A stretch of DNA of 64,000 bases from Hofstenia miamia (GCA_900660155.1 CABFPE010000057.1:1174925-1238924); one strand, 5' to 3'. Counted from the stretch's first letter, positions 1-11,882 are shown. Program-made: numbers and translations. Notes: generated by a model not told the origin, from the letters alone.

Positions 1-102
1 TAGAAAATTGAAAGATAATATTTAATGCTTCAAAATATGGACAAGGAATCTAGCTTTAATATTGTTTACAATATATATTTTTTATAATAGCATTTATCAG
101 TT

Positions 103-463
103 GAGCAACATCAATTTTGAAAAAATGCACACTCAAATTAATGTTTCCAAAAGCTAATATAAAATGCTTTGTGTAAAAAAATTGAGAACACATAGAAGAA
201 TTCTAAAAACAGATTCAGATGGACAATAAAAAGATCTTTAAAAAATTTAGTATGACTTTTTGAGTTTTGCTTTTTTCTTCGAGCAAACATCAATTTTAAA
301 AAAAAGTACTCTCAAATTAGTGTTTTCAAATTGTAATACAAAATGCTTTGTGTAAAAAAATTGAGAACACATAGAAGAATTCTAAAAACAGATTCAGATG
401 GACAATAAAAAGATCTTTAAAAAATTTAGTATGACTTTTTGAGTTTTGCATTTTTAACTGTAT
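103..463. repeat. 179-bp tandem duplication
   Basis: Two successive units share a long, almost identical stretch running from GCTTTGTGTAAAAAA to TTTTTGAGTTTTGC. It starts near 166 in the first unit and near 345 in the second, a period of 179 bp. The leading part of each unit (ATCAATTTT, CTCAAATTA) is more diverged than the trailing part. No coding potential is visible. Confidence 0.85.
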
Positions 464-752
464 AAATTTGAAATTTGTTGTTTTTGCCTTTAGAAAGTTG
501 ATATATTCAGGGAGACATCTAGCGAAAAAATTATGAATTTTGACCAGAATTTCTGTGCTTCAGTTTCTCCATATGAAATTTGTTGTTTGGCAGAAAGCAT
601 TTCTTGGAACCGAAATCTTCAAGGTTAGTCCCACACAACCCAATGCTAGACCCGATCGAGACAGTATAGAGTGCTGTAAAATGTAATTTGAAAAACTTGA
701 TGACTGATCAGGTCAAAGTGTTGATTTCTGGTGACACAACTGGAAGTCTTAC

Positions 753-852
753 TCAGACAGAATTTCGATACGAAGTCTTGAAAGTTAAGCTGTAGCTCAC
801 TTAACCACCGCATTGGCTCGTTTAATATATTTGTAAATTCTTCTCTGATGCT
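753..852 (-). CDS. possible internal exon, unknown protein
   Basis: On the minus strand a pyrimidine-rich acceptor (TTTTTCTGCAG) is followed by a 100-nt open segment, then a strong donor (GTAAGA). The reading gives about 33 residues with an amphipathic pattern, beginning SIREEF and containing MRWLSELQLNFQDF. It leaves phase 1. The sequence just downstream on the minus strand (about 520-630) is open in more than one frame, so the following exon cannot be fixed. I do not recognise the product. It may be a real exon or chance in AT-rich DNA. Confidence 0.25.
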
Positions 853-1740
853 CTGCAGAAAAATGCCATGAAAGTTGGACAATAATACTGTTCTATCTCT
901 TCGAGTTGCTCATAGTTGGGAAGTAACTGTAATTTAGCCCAAATAAAGATTTATGTGAATCATTGGTAATCTCAGATAGCATGCGTGCAACAATACAAAT
1001 CCTATGGGAAAATTGAATAAAGTCCGTATTTCTCTGATAAGTCTGAACTTTAACCACAAAAAAGTTTAAGGCTCGATAATTTGCAGAAAATAAACCGGAT
1101 TTATAAATATATTAATCTACTTTGCATGTCCTTTAAATGTAGCAATAATAACAGTAATAATATTAAAGATCTATGCAGTATAAATCTGTGCAATAAGATA
1201 TGCAAGTGCATGCATATGTATGTATATTCAAACATGCCTGCATTTATATATTAATAAACCTACACGAACACGATTCTGAGCATTTTGAATTTGATTGGAA
1301 AAAGAGTAATAGATATCTGGCTGCTTCTCAAATAGCAAACTTTGTCGGATAACTAATGGTCCATTAATGGAATCAATGGGCCCTGTTACAAAATTCGAAA
1401 TATATCGGATAGGCAAATCGATAATTTAACCAGTGATTTAAAACGATTGAGTTTGAGTGACAAAAAACAAGAATTGATTTATTTTGAATCTAGAGCAATG
1501 TTAAAGCTAAGAAAAAATACACAATTTTTCTCAAAAAGATAAGTAAGAAAGGCGTAAATTCAAAAAAACTGAAGTTTTGGAAAAGTTGGTTTTTAAGGAT
1601 ATCTATATCAAAAAATAACTCTTTTGACCAAATTCTGATATGCGTAGCCTGAATCATACCTCCGTCTGCCACTTTGATTTATTTTTTTAAATCTAAAAAA
1701 TGGAGGGCACAGGCTAACCTCGAGTACACCCCTCCAAATA
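853..1740. other. no gene recognised
   Basis: AT-rich sequence with short spurious ORFs only. At about 1705-1736 a small GC-richer patch (GGCTAACC, CGAGTACACCCCT) shares a 13-bp word with the opposite strand near 12650. Confidence 0.5.
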
Positions 1741-2588
1741 TGTCGGATGGACAAATGCCCCAAAAGAGTTCAAAGATATTTTCCAAAATTTTATTTAGAA
1801 ATTATCCTCATAATCTTTTCCATCATATGTTAAAAAGAATTTGATGTTTTATATCAATAAATAGTTTTCCTTTAAGACTTTGTCCATCCGACATTATTAG
1901 GTACATAAAGGCAACTACTAAGGAAAGCGCGTAAAACTCTCAAACCCAATGTTTCTCGTATTGTCCACAAAAGATATTTTACTTGTAGGTACTTCCTCTC
2001 ACCGTTAACTATACCTACGTAGGCATGGTCTTTCCTTCTGTGCGAGCGTCTTGTGATACCCGACCGCTAAAAGAAAGTATTTAACCATTCCTCTTCGAGA
2101 TCTCCAACTTCTTTCGATGGTCGCCCTCTTTTTTGTGAATTGAAGAAAGATCAACATTAAGAATAATTTTTGTTAATTCTCTACCACTTCTCTCTTTTGC
2201 TTGGTGACTTGGGTAATGCTTCTCTTGGTAATTAAAAATGTTGGATGGACATTTATTATGTCAGATGAACAAAATAATTTCTTTTCGCAATAGCTATTGT
2301 GCCTAAAAGTAAATATTGCTTAAAATGTGAGCTTTACTATGTCGATTGATATTTTAAGCATGCGAATAGATTCTAATTTGCATTATCAGGGAGAAAAAAA
2401 CTGTCAAATTTGAAATTATGTCGGATGGACATAATTGAACTTTGGACAAGTTATTTCAGCTAATGGAAAAATTGGATTTAAATAAAAAGCCATTTCAAGT
2501 ACATCTTATACTTTTCTTCCATAAAAAAAACAAAAATTTTCCTTGAAATGCCTATTTAGAAGCAAAAATATGCGATGTCTATCCGACA
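1741..2588. repeat. cluster of six TGTCGGATGGACA-type motifs
   Basis: The 13-mer TGTCGGATGGACA, itself an interrupted palindrome (TGTC...GACA), or one- to two-base variants of it occur at 1741-1753 (+), 1881-1893 (-), 2239-2251 (+), 2259-2271 (+), 2419-2431 (+) and 2576-2588 (-). Most are flanked by AT-rich TTAT or TAATA. The outer copies face each other, as terminal and subterminal repeats of a non-autonomous DNA transposon would. No ORF lies between them. Confidence 0.6.
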
Positions 2589-3651
2589 TAATAAGAATGC
2601 AGATGTACTAATAGTCGAGGCACCAGCATGTTTTGTTTTGATTTTTTAGTATGATGTTAGACATTTTCATGAAGGCTAATGATTCTTCTAGAATTTTAAT
2701 AATCGAGATCGCAAAATTCTGAGATCAAATTCGTTTTAAAAACGCAACGAATTTTTTAACAAACCCCAATAGTCAATAATGGCCATTCATTTGCCAACCA
2801 TAACCAACAATTCAAAAAGTTTTACAAATCGTAAAATTCAACAATTTTACAAAGAAATTAATTATTGTATATAATATATGCATTACATTAAAGTTTGATT
2901 TCAATTTTCAAAATGTACTATTTATAAGTTTTTTATAGCCCATTAGTGGTGGAACAATGGCTCATTAATGTCATTAATCGATCGATCTGCCATCTAGCAA
3001 AAAATATAAATTATAATTATTTGCAATTATGCCTGATCAAATTAAATTTTCATAACAAATGAAATTGCATGCCCTTCAGTAGTTGTTAATGCAATTTTGT
3101 ATACCAGCCAAGGGTGCAGCAAGGCACTTCTTAAAGTTGCAAAAAAATTTTGCACGTGAGAAGTGTGATATCTTAGAAAATATACTATACCTGTTAAATG
3201 AATCTTCAAAATAATTTATTCATGACAATTTGGAAAACTTGAAATTTACTATTACGTGAAAAGATGCGTTTGAGAAGAATAGATTTTTTACGATTTAATA
3301 TAGTACTATTTCAAAATTCTGTTTAAATTTGGCAGATTGGTATGCTCATTGTTATTATTTATAAACAAGACATTCTTTCAACTTATACTAAATTTTGTAT
3401 GTTGAATATACTGCAGAAGATCTCAATGATATCCTTCTGCCCTTTTTGGGTTTGTATTTGTTTGAATTGCTTACAATATAAAGAATTGCTATCTTCTGTT
3501 TGCCAACAATGCCCTATTAATGTACCATTATTGGCGTTCTTCGTGTTAAAGATTCTAAAAGAGTTCCGTTTATACAATTTCTTCAGCCTAAGGGGATCGA
3601 AGATTGTGGTATATTTAGTATTATAATTCAATAATAATACAAGGTGCGGCA

Positions 3652-3974
3652 GTCAAACCATCTTTTATTTTAAAAAACTGGAGACAGGCAATATTTAGTA
3701 TCAAAAGCTTATTTTTATAATTTAGTATCTCTGGAAAATGGTGATCATAATTTTGCACGCATTTCTGTTTAAATTCTCTACTTCAACTCAAACTTACATA
3801 TGTGCACAACCCTGCAGGCTAACTAAATTTTCGTTGTGATCGTATGTAAGTTGAAATAAATTATTTAAAAAGAAGTACATACGTTTCCAAATATGCACTT
3901 TGCACTTATGAAATAAATTTATATTAGTAAATTTTGTTCGTCTCGATTTTTTAAAATTAAAAAGGTGGTTTGAC
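3652..3974. mobile_element. short inverted-repeat element (mariner-like MITE)
   Basis: GTCAAACCATCTTTTATTTT at the left is mirrored by GTCAAACCACCTTTTT on the opposite strand at the right end, and the match continues through TTTTAAAAAA and GAGAC. The arms are roughly 35 bp with a few mismatches. The interior of about 250 bp has no ORF. The outer boundaries and target duplication are unclear. Confidence 0.55.
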
Positions 3975-6560
3975 TTTTATAAGAGAAACATAATGTTTGA
4001 AATTCCAAATTTACTGAATGTTAAAATTTTGGGTCTATCATGTTGCGCAATTCTAGTGCAAATTTTGTAAACATATATTTTTATTATGAACAATCTTGTT
4101 TTATAGAATCATTAATTAAACTCCTTGAGCAAAATAATACTAATATAGGTATTTTCGACAGGCCAATACCTCACTGAAATAGATTAACCGCACATCACTT
4201 CTTTAAGAATCTAAGAGGTAAATGTGAAATTATTTGAAATTTTCTGAATGATGTAATTTTCAAGGTCTATTTCTCTACCTTCCTTGATAATTATTTTAAT
4301 GAGTTTATCAAATGTGCTACGACGTCCCAATTTAGATTTAATAGTGAAAATGGTAGACCTTGGTGTCTTCTCCACCCGGGCTACTTTTTTGTTCAATTGA
4401 ATAAAAAATTTGATTAACCCCACTCCTTACATTAAAGTAACAAACCATTTTGTACATGTTTTCGAACAATTTGGAAATACTTTGATGTTGACATTGACAC
4501 ATCTAGTGCTCTGTCGCTCCCTTGTAATGGAGATTTATGCTGAAAATTTTCTGTGTCCATAACAATTTCTCCTATTACTGAATGTGCACAGATAATTAGA
4601 CGATCTAAAGCCCATATGGCACAACTATTTTGATTTTAAGTATTTCTCATAGTTCATATGAGCTATGAATGATTGTAATCGTTTTGAAAAAAGATACTTT
4701 ATGTTGTATCCATGTACTATGTCTTTGCAATTATAATTTGAAGTACCGGTATATTTCAATATATTTTAAATTTCACTATGATAATGTCGTGTTTAAAAAC
4801 GAATTTGCGGAGTTAATGAAGTTTTTAAAGAATACAATGAACTTGACACATTTTATCTTTCAGTTTTCACTTTCATAATTTTAATTGCTAGTAATTTTAA
4901 ACGAAATGTTTTCATTTTTTAAATGTTTCAATTTTTGCAGGTTATTTATAGGTTTTTTCTAGCAACTTTAATTAATATTCTTTTCCCTTGTTTGACATTA
5001 ATTAACTCTAACGATTTTTAGCACCATCCAATGTCATTTTTTGTGTAATTTAAGAAAATTTAAATGCCTTTGTCTCATTTACTATCCTTATTTCATTCAC
5101 GGTCACCTTAAATGACACATTTGCAATGTATATCGTACAACTTTTCTCTCTCAATTTCGAACAAGAGAAGATAAATTTCGAACAAGAAACAATAGGAGAC
5201 AAAGATGAAGATCGGCTTTGCGGCTTAGCCCACAGCTAGCGGTAAAACACGGCCAATCCGCAAGATCCGGCTGCAGCCGACTACGGCTTCAATTTTTCAA
5301 GTCACGACTTTTAGCAGCCGTAAGTTCAACATTTGGTTTGACATAATTTCTCAGTGAATAATGAGTATTATTCAAAGTGAATGTAAGTTCAACTAAGTTT
5401 TTAGAAATGAGGTGAGTATTATACACATTAAAAAATTTACACACTTCGAATGGCTTAAATATTTGCTCTTAACGTCACGGTTGAGACCAGAAAAAAGTTC
5501 CAGCCGCAAAAACTAGCATAAACTATATTGCAGAGATAGACATCTGCTAAAAATTTAGGCCACAACGCACCAGGCTGTGTTTGCACAGGCAAGATGCAGA
5601 ATTTTGGCACTTGACAAAACGCGTAGAGCACGAAATTAAATTTCTCTAGTGCAATATTAAATTGGAAGTTGAATAGACGTAGTTATCATTCCAAAGTGTG
5701 TGACATTTTCAACAGTCTATAGTGCAAATAAAGAGCTTAGCTACCAAAAATGTTAGCTTTTAGTTTTTGAATTGCTTAAAAACCTATAATGTTATTTCGT
5801 GGTAATAATATTTAGTCATTTTACTGCTTAACAAATGATTTTTAATGAGTTTAAAGTTGTAATAAAATATTTTTAACTCTTGTAAGAACTTGAATATGCA
5901 CTTATTAGTACATATTAAGTTACAAATTAAGCTAAACGTATGAAAATAAAATAAAATTGAAAATTTTAAAAAATTAATAAATAAAATTACAACTTTCTTC
6001 AATTTCTTTTTGAATATCTAAGCTAGTTTTGATTTTCAAGAAGGTTTATTAAATGCTTAAATTTTAAGTTTTAATGTAGTTCGATTTGAATTTCTGGTAT
6101 TACCACATGAATTCTCTTCATGCTTCTAAAGAGTTTGCTACTTTGAAAATTGGATGTATTTTTATACAAAAAAAAATACTCTGGAATATAGTAAGGCTGT
6201 TCCCATTAGATGTGGATTCAATATAATGACCTATGTCTTAATTATGTAAGCAACCTAAATTATAATTAATTTAGCAATTTGTAAGTCACTGCTAGAATGA
6301 AATGCTAAATATATATCTAATAGCATATATATATATATGTATATATATATAATATAAAATTGTTTTTGCCTCATATGTTGTGGTACTACTGTAAGAGTTA
6401 ACAGGCTAGAATATTGGTCATACAAGGATCCTGTTGGAACTTCATCCCTCATTAGTTTACTGACATGCATGCGTAACCGCATGACATCTCTGGAGGCCCA
6501 GCACTGTTAGTTCTTTTCTGTGTTGAGCCTGATAAATGGGAAGTAGTCCGCCTCATTTGC
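3975..6560. other. no gene recognised; weak ORF near 4211-4423
   Basis: AT-rich. A minus-strand 70-codon ORF at 4211-4423 has a basic segment (KTPRSTIFTIKSKLGRR) faintly like a Tc1/mariner helix-turn-helix, but nothing further supports it. A GC-richer patch with CGGCT words lies at about 5210-5300. A (TA)n tract lies at about 6325-6352. Confidence 0.4.
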
Positions 6561-6735
6561 TTTGGTCATCCAGAACTTCTAAAAAAATTTCTGTAAAATA
6601 ATGAAATAAGGATACAATCATTGTTGAATAATGTAGCAATATTTAGCTGTTTTTCAGGATTCAGATTTTTTGCAGCCTTTGTAAGAGTGGAAGTGGAAAT
6701 CCTACCGAGAGTAGCTGTCAAATGAACAGTACCCA

Positions 6736-6930
6736 TTAGGTCATTAAAAATGTGTGCTTGAATAAGCTATTCAATTCAGAATTGAGTGCAAACTGTCCAA
6801 TGCTCCTCTTACATGACAATCCATGGAGAGCATCAGATGTAATATTTGCACCACGAATACAAGTATGCTGCTCAAAGACATAAACTTCAAGTCTAGATAC
6901 AACACAGATACGCAATACGCAAAGTGACAT
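6736..6930 (-). pseudogene. LINE reverse-transcriptase C-terminal fragment
   Basis: A minus-strand open segment contains CIRGANITSDALHGLSCKRS followed by a region like N-x-L-x-x-L. From memory, the arrangement Cys, Gly-Ala, a short acidic stretch, HGLSCKRS, then an asparagine-led helix is typical of the region after the RT domain in many invertebrate LINE proteins. No catalytic RT motif is present and neighbouring frames are broken, so this is a small decayed scrap. It lies just beyond the last supported exon of the minus-strand gene model at 6995-7602, perhaps in its intron or 3' side. Confidence 0.4.
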
Positions 6931-6994
6931 TGCTGATCGTCAGGTTGAGTTTGCTTCATGGACCGAGCATTGAGCCATGTTCAAGTTAGATTAC

Positions 6995-7602
6995 CTTGAC
7001 TGCTGAAATCTTGCAAGATCCTTTTCAGACATATTTCTCAATAGGAAACTCTCAAGTTGCTTGAAGACAGGGAAAGACCACTTTTTTGAAACCTGAAAGA
7101 TTGTTCATTTAAAGAATGCAATTTTTTTAAAGTTTTAACACAAATGAAACGCATGTCATTCTTCAATAGTGGGGACATCCAGGAGCAATCTTAAGGAACA
7201 CGTTTTCACATTTCGCCTCAGCGGCAATTTGATGCTATAAATATGAGCTAAGGATATACTAAGACCACATAAAGAAACTGGAGGACACGTTTGCATGTTG
7301 TATTAACTGAAAAATTAAAGTTCGTAATAAGTTCAAGTAGACTATTGATAAGAGTATCATACTTCTCAAGTTGACTAAAATACAAGAATGCGGATGTTTT
7401 GAAGAGTGAAAGACTTTTAAATGATTCAAAAACTGTCTGTCAAAATCGATTAAATATTGAAGAAATTGGGGGGGGGAGAATATATAGTTGGGGTGCCAAC
7501 ACATTGGAAATAGTATTGAGGGCTCACAGGCCAAGAGAAAGGTTGAAGACTCTGGGGCTTAACAAGTGTACTTGTGAACCTTTTACGAAATTTTGTTTGC
7601 AT
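6995..7602 (-). CDS. three-exon gene model, helical-repeat protein (FASTK/HPR-like?)
   Basis: Exons on the minus strand: 7602-7528 (ATG start, 25 codons, donor GTGAGC), 7436-7260 (acceptor TTTTGACAG, 59 codons, donor GTATAT) and 7092-6995 (acceptor CTTTCAG, 32 codons plus 2 nt, donor GTAATC). Introns are 91 and 167 bp, and every junction is phase 0. An in-frame stop lies shortly upstream of the ATG. The roughly 116 residues read as paired amphipathic helices: SLSLFKTSAFLYFSQLEKYD, then VNTTCKRVLQFLYVV, then FPVFKQLESFLLRNMSEKDL. The spacing of the last part resembles the heptatricopeptide helices of FASTK-type mitochondrial RNA-binding proteins; that assignment is inference. The C-terminus is unresolved: an acceptor near 6591 would add about eight residues and a stop. 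No cDNA support is available. Confidence 0.45.
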
Positions 7603-8566
7603 GATTTACTAAATTAATTCAAATAATTAACTACTGTTACAGTTTGTTAAAATTCATCAATATATTCTGGAGTTATAGATTTTCTTAAATTCAATTACCT
7701 GCAATTTATACAGCTGAATTTTCAAATTCAAGGAAAATATTGGAATCAGTCTGTAACTGCATATAATTTATTCTGTATTATCATCCCAGAATGAAATAGT
7801 TCGGTCTAATACATAAATATTAATTATACTACAATAGAAAATATTTTTCTGTGAATATTATAGGCTTAAGGTAAAGAGCAACTCTTTCTGGTAGTAAGTA
7901 ACATTTCATAAAGTAGTTAATTGCAATTAATTGACTAATGACAGAAACGAATGAGAAATTAATTACGTAAAGGATGAATACGAAAGAAAATTAAACGGAA
8001 ATTAGGCTAGAATTGGCGTCTTATTATCTTAATAATATAAATGGATTTTCCTCTCTAATTCAAATTAAAATTATTTGAGAAATTCACAAAAAAGAAATTT
8101 ATCGACTTTGAGCTGATAGAATTCAATGAATTTACCAAAATTATAATTTGAGATAATAATATGTATACAATGATTAAAAAATATTGTAGTCTTTGACACA
8201 TTTTTTAGAAACAAATTGGTTAGTTTCCAAAATACAAGGAAAATTTCTTGATAAATATAACCTTCGAGAAATACAATATGGCTATTTGTTCTATCCTATT
8301 ACTATATCCTTCCTTTTTATGAATAAGACATTTTTGCAATCGCTGCAATTTTTCTTGTAATCTAAGATTTGATTTGTTGCCGAAAATTACAGAACAGTAT
8401 TACATATATACTAAGCTTGAGAAGTAGAAATTATATAATTATATACCTAGGATACAATTATATAAATGTATCTGTTTTGCTAAAATTCTTATATCATATT
8501 GTATTACGTTATTTTTAAGATATTATTTTAATTTCTACATTATTTTGTATTTCATTATAATATTGA
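7603..8566. other. upstream of the minus-strand gene model; nothing recognised
   Basis: Very AT-rich. No TATA-type promoter, RNA gene or conserved ORF could be picked out. The stretch ends at the (AAT)n tract that carries the first LINE copy. Confidence 0.5.
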
Positions 8567-8574
8567 ATAATAAA

Positions 8575-8612
<38 letters not shown>
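8567..8612. repeat. (AAT)n microsatellite, LINE target
   Basis: About fifteen AAT/TAA units end directly at the 5' end of LINE copy 1. The 3' end of that copy runs into ATAATAATA again, so the element sits within or against a TAA tract. Confidence 0.9.
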
Positions 8613-8856
8613 GGGCAGGTAGCCCAGTTGGTAGAGACGCAGGTTGGTAAGCTGAGGTTAAGCAACTGTGATCGTGGTTAGCAAACTGGATGACTTAGCT
8701 CACAGGGTAGGAAGCACTCTAAAGCCTTGGTTGGCAACTTCCTAGGACAAGGGCAGTCCAAAATGAAAGCTCATGGGGCAGGAAGGTCTCTTAAGCCTTG
8801 GTTGGCAACTTCCTAGGAGAATGTGAGTCCAAAATCAAACACAAAAAATAACACTG
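8613..8856 (+). promoter_or_regulatory. LINE 5' UTR with tRNA-like A box and 71-bp repeat
   Basis: Starting from the first base of the element, the text GGGCAGGTAGCCCAGTTGG then GTAGAG matches the 5' half and A box of a tRNA (TRGCNNAGTNGG). No clear B box follows; GATCGTGGTTAGC is at best degenerate. Downstream, GCCTTGGTTGGCAACTTCC recurs at 8724 and 8795 as part of a 71-bp tandem duplication. This may act as an internal pol III-like promoter (inference). Confidence 0.5.
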
Positions 8857-9582
8857 ATGAAAAGTCATGATAGAGCAAAGGCCCTCAGTCCCCGGCAGGC
8901 CTTCAATGGTCAGAGGGTGCTAAGAATCTCCGGACAACAGGCGGACTCCACAATCGGGAGTGTGGACTCGAGAAGTGGCAGTACAGGATCCACACAGACC
9001 AATGGACAACGGCATAAGTGGACAGATGAGCAGAACAGGACAGCATTGGAGTGTTACAGAAGAAGCAGGCCAGATGAGAGGGGTTACAGGAAGAGAATGT
9101 TGGAAGAATGGAGGAAGGCAAGAACGGGATTAGAAGTTACAGAGCAGAGGCTTGCAGGGCAAGTGAGAAAGTTACAGCTGGATGAGAGTAAGGGGAAAAA
9201 GAGAGTTGAACAAGTTAAGCAAAGGGAAGATGAAGTGATAGATGTTGAGACAGAAGTGGCAGAAGTAGCAGATGCAGAAACTGAAGCAGCAATCAAGGAA
9301 AAGATGAAGGAAGAAATAGGTGAGAGAGCTAGGTTGCCAGTCCCAAGAAGAGTTAAGAGAAGTAAGCTAGCAGTAGAGACAGCAAAAGTCAATAAAGTGT
9401 TGGAGAGGATAGATGCTAGGAGTGTTACAGAAGTAAATAGCTTAGTGTATGCAGGTGCATGTGAGGTGCTGAAGAATGTAGGCATGGAAATGAAGAAAAG
9501 CGAAAAGAAGATAAGGGAGACAGAAAGCCAGCATGGGAGAGAAGAATTGAGAATAAGGTGGCAAAGATTAGGCAGCAAATAG
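8857..9582 (+). pseudogene. LINE copy 1, N-terminal ORF segment
   Basis: 241 codons from ATG. Residues about 50-95 carry a Trp-spaced basic domain (KWTDEQNR, ECYRRSRPDERGYRKRM, LEEW, TEQRL), possibly Myb/SANT-like DNA binding. A Lys/Glu-rich, probably coiled-coil stretch follows (about 105-180). Relative to copy 2 the frame is lost around residue 218, where copy 2 continues into the RT. The next segment is therefore in another frame from 9558. Confidence 0.7.
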
Positions 9583-10670
9583 GGAAGATCCGGACAAGTA
9601 AGGCAGTGCAGGACAGGTGCAGGGTAGGTAAGGGGAAGACTATAGAAACTGCAAGAGAAGAGCTTAAGCAGAGATTAGTTGCAGAAGCTGAGAAACTGAG
9701 AAAGTATAGGGCAAGGGCAAAGCAGGCAAGAGACAATATGAAGTTTGAGACTCAAGAAGGAAGATTCTACAAAGAACTAGATGCAGGAGAAAAGGCTACA
9801 GCTAGAGCAGGTGAAGATGCAGTAAGGTTCTGGGAGAATATATGGGGAAGTGCAGGACCAGAGATAGAGAGTGTACAGATGCAGAAAGAAGTCAGGCAAG
9901 AAGAAGAAGTAATCACAACTGTAAGGCTGAAGGAGGCTCTAAAGAAGATGAAGAACTGGAAGGCGCCAGGCAGAGATGAGGTACATGGGTATTGGCTGAA
10001 GAAGTTCACAAGTGTTCATGAGAGACTAGCAGTAGCATTGGAGGAGTGTGTGGTGAGTGGGTGTCCAGAGTGGATGGTAGTGGGAAGGACATTTCTGATA
10101 CAGAAGGACCCAAAGAAAGGTAGTGAGGCAAGCAACTTCAGGCCAATAACATGTCTGCCAACAACGTGGAAATTGCTAACTTCAGTGATTTCAAATAGGC
10201 TGGCATGTTACTTAGAACAGAATAGGTTGATACCAGAGGAGCAGAAGGGATGTAGGACGAAGACAAGAGGATGCAAAGATCAGTTGTTGATAGACCAGGC
10301 AGTGGTGGAGAATTGTAGAAGAAGGAAGACAAACTTGGTATTGGCATGGATAGACTACAGGAAGGCACATGACAGCATATCACATAAGTGGGTATTGAAG
10401 ACGTTAGAGGCTAATGGAGTTTCACAGAAATGGGTTGAGTTTCTAGAGAGGGAGATGGGAAAGTGGCAGACTGAGATAGACGGGCACAGGTTGAGGTTTA
10501 GGCGAGGTATATTCCAGGGAGCCAGCTTAGCACCACTACTGTTTGTACTTAGCCTAATCCCTATCACAGAAAAGGTAAAGGAGACAGGCATAGGTTATAA
10601 GTTGGAGAAAAATGGTAGAGCAGTGAGTCACCTGTGGTACATGGACGAACTGAAGATGTATGCTAGTTAA
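9558..10670 (+). pseudogene. LINE copy 1, reverse transcriptase segment
   Basis: 370 codons. After a basic linker come the RT blocks in order: WKAPGRDEVHGYWLKK, LIQKDPKKGS then NFRPITCLP, QKGCR-x-TRGCKDQL, the A block [16 protein letters not shown], the B block FQGASLAPLLF, and the C block. The C block reads YMDE where copy 2 has YMDD, so the second catalytic aspartate is lost. A stop follows a few codons later. Thumb sequence continues beyond but is shortened by deletions. Confidence 0.8.
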
Positions 10671-10952
10671 AGGAAGATGTTGCAGAAGCAAGTGGAAAAA
10701 TTGGAGAAGTCAAGCAAAGATTCAAGGTTAGAATTTAGTTTAGGAAAGCGTGCGGCAGTGACAATGACTAGAGGTAAGAATACAAAAAGAGAGTAAGGAA
10801 GTTACTACAGAAGTCAGCATTAAATGGGCAGAATAGTATAAAAGCAATTAATGCATGGGCAATACCAGTGTTGAGATATTCGGCAGGAATAGTTAGGTGG
10901 AATAAGAATGAACTTAGGTAGCTAGACATGGAGAGGGTAAGGACTGCTAAGT

Positions 10953-11882
10953 GTGGAGGAAACTGTAGAGCAAAAGGAATATGTAGAAAAGCAACCTAAG
11001 GGGTCACTACTGGAGGTCAATAAGGAGTTAAGGAAGATAAGAGCTGACAGCGAAGGAAAGAAGGTATACCAGAGTAGGATGGAATCAGAGAGACAAACAA
11101 GGTATAGGCAGAAGGCAATGCATGGAGAATACTGGAGGAACACAGAAAAGTGTGACAGAGAAGAGAGCAACAAGTGGTTAAAGAAGGCAGGACTGAAGAG
11201 AGAAACAGAAGCACTGATAATGGCAGCACAGGAGCAAGCAATAAGAACAAACTGGGTGAAGAAGCATATAGACAGAAGAGTAGAAGTAAGTGATAAGTGT
11301 AGGCTATGTAAGAAAGAGGCGGAGACAGTAGATCATCTGATAGCAGGGTGTGAGAAGTTGGCACAGAATGAGTATAAGTTCAGGCATGACAAGGTGGGAA
11401 GAATGGTACACTGGAGTTTGAGCAGGCAGCATGGGTTAGAAGCAGGAGACAAGTGGTATGAGCACAAGCCACAGGGCGTCATAGAAAATGAGAAGGTTAA
11501 GATACTGTGGGATTTCAACATACAGACGAGCAAAGTGATAGAAGCACGGAGGCCAGACATAGTAGTGGTAGACAAAGAGAAAAGATTAGGAACAGTAATA
11601 GACATAGCAGTACCAAAGGACAGAAATGTAGAAAGCAAGGAGAAAGAGAAGATAGACAAGTACAGAGAGTTAGCAGAGGAAATAGAAAGGCTGTGGAAGT
11701 TAAAGAAGGTTGAAGTAGTCCCGGTAGTAGTAGGAGCACTAGGAGCAGTGAGTAAGAAGCATAAGAGATACTTGGAGGAGTTGGGAGTATTAAAATGGGG
11801 AGGAGCAGTAACACAGAAGGCAGCATTGTTAGGAACAGCTAGAGTCCTGAGGAAAGCTCTCAGACTCCCTGGGAACTGGTGA
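10953..11882 (+). pseudogene. LINE copy 1, CCHC finger and restriction-like endonuclease
   Basis: 309 codons. A finger C-x2-C-x8-H-x4-C (CRLCKKEAETVDHLIAGC) is followed by RHDKV, then RRPDIVV and VIDIAVP, then K-x-x-KY. This is the PD-(D/E)xK-like order of the RLE that nicks the target in R2/R4-type LINEs. The ORF ends LRLPGNW, just before a short 3' UTR. The segment is intact here, while the upstream thumb region is damaged. Confidence 0.8.

Noticed and set aside
3342-3631. ORFs on both strands of about 80-94 codons
   Set aside because: Same AT-rich interval open on both strands, no splice logic or domain.
8903-9736. Long minus-strand ORFs opposite the LINE (also 48596-49706 and 50577-51836)
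   Set aside because: Ser/Leu/Phe-rich shadows caused by the purine-rich coding strand; no domains.
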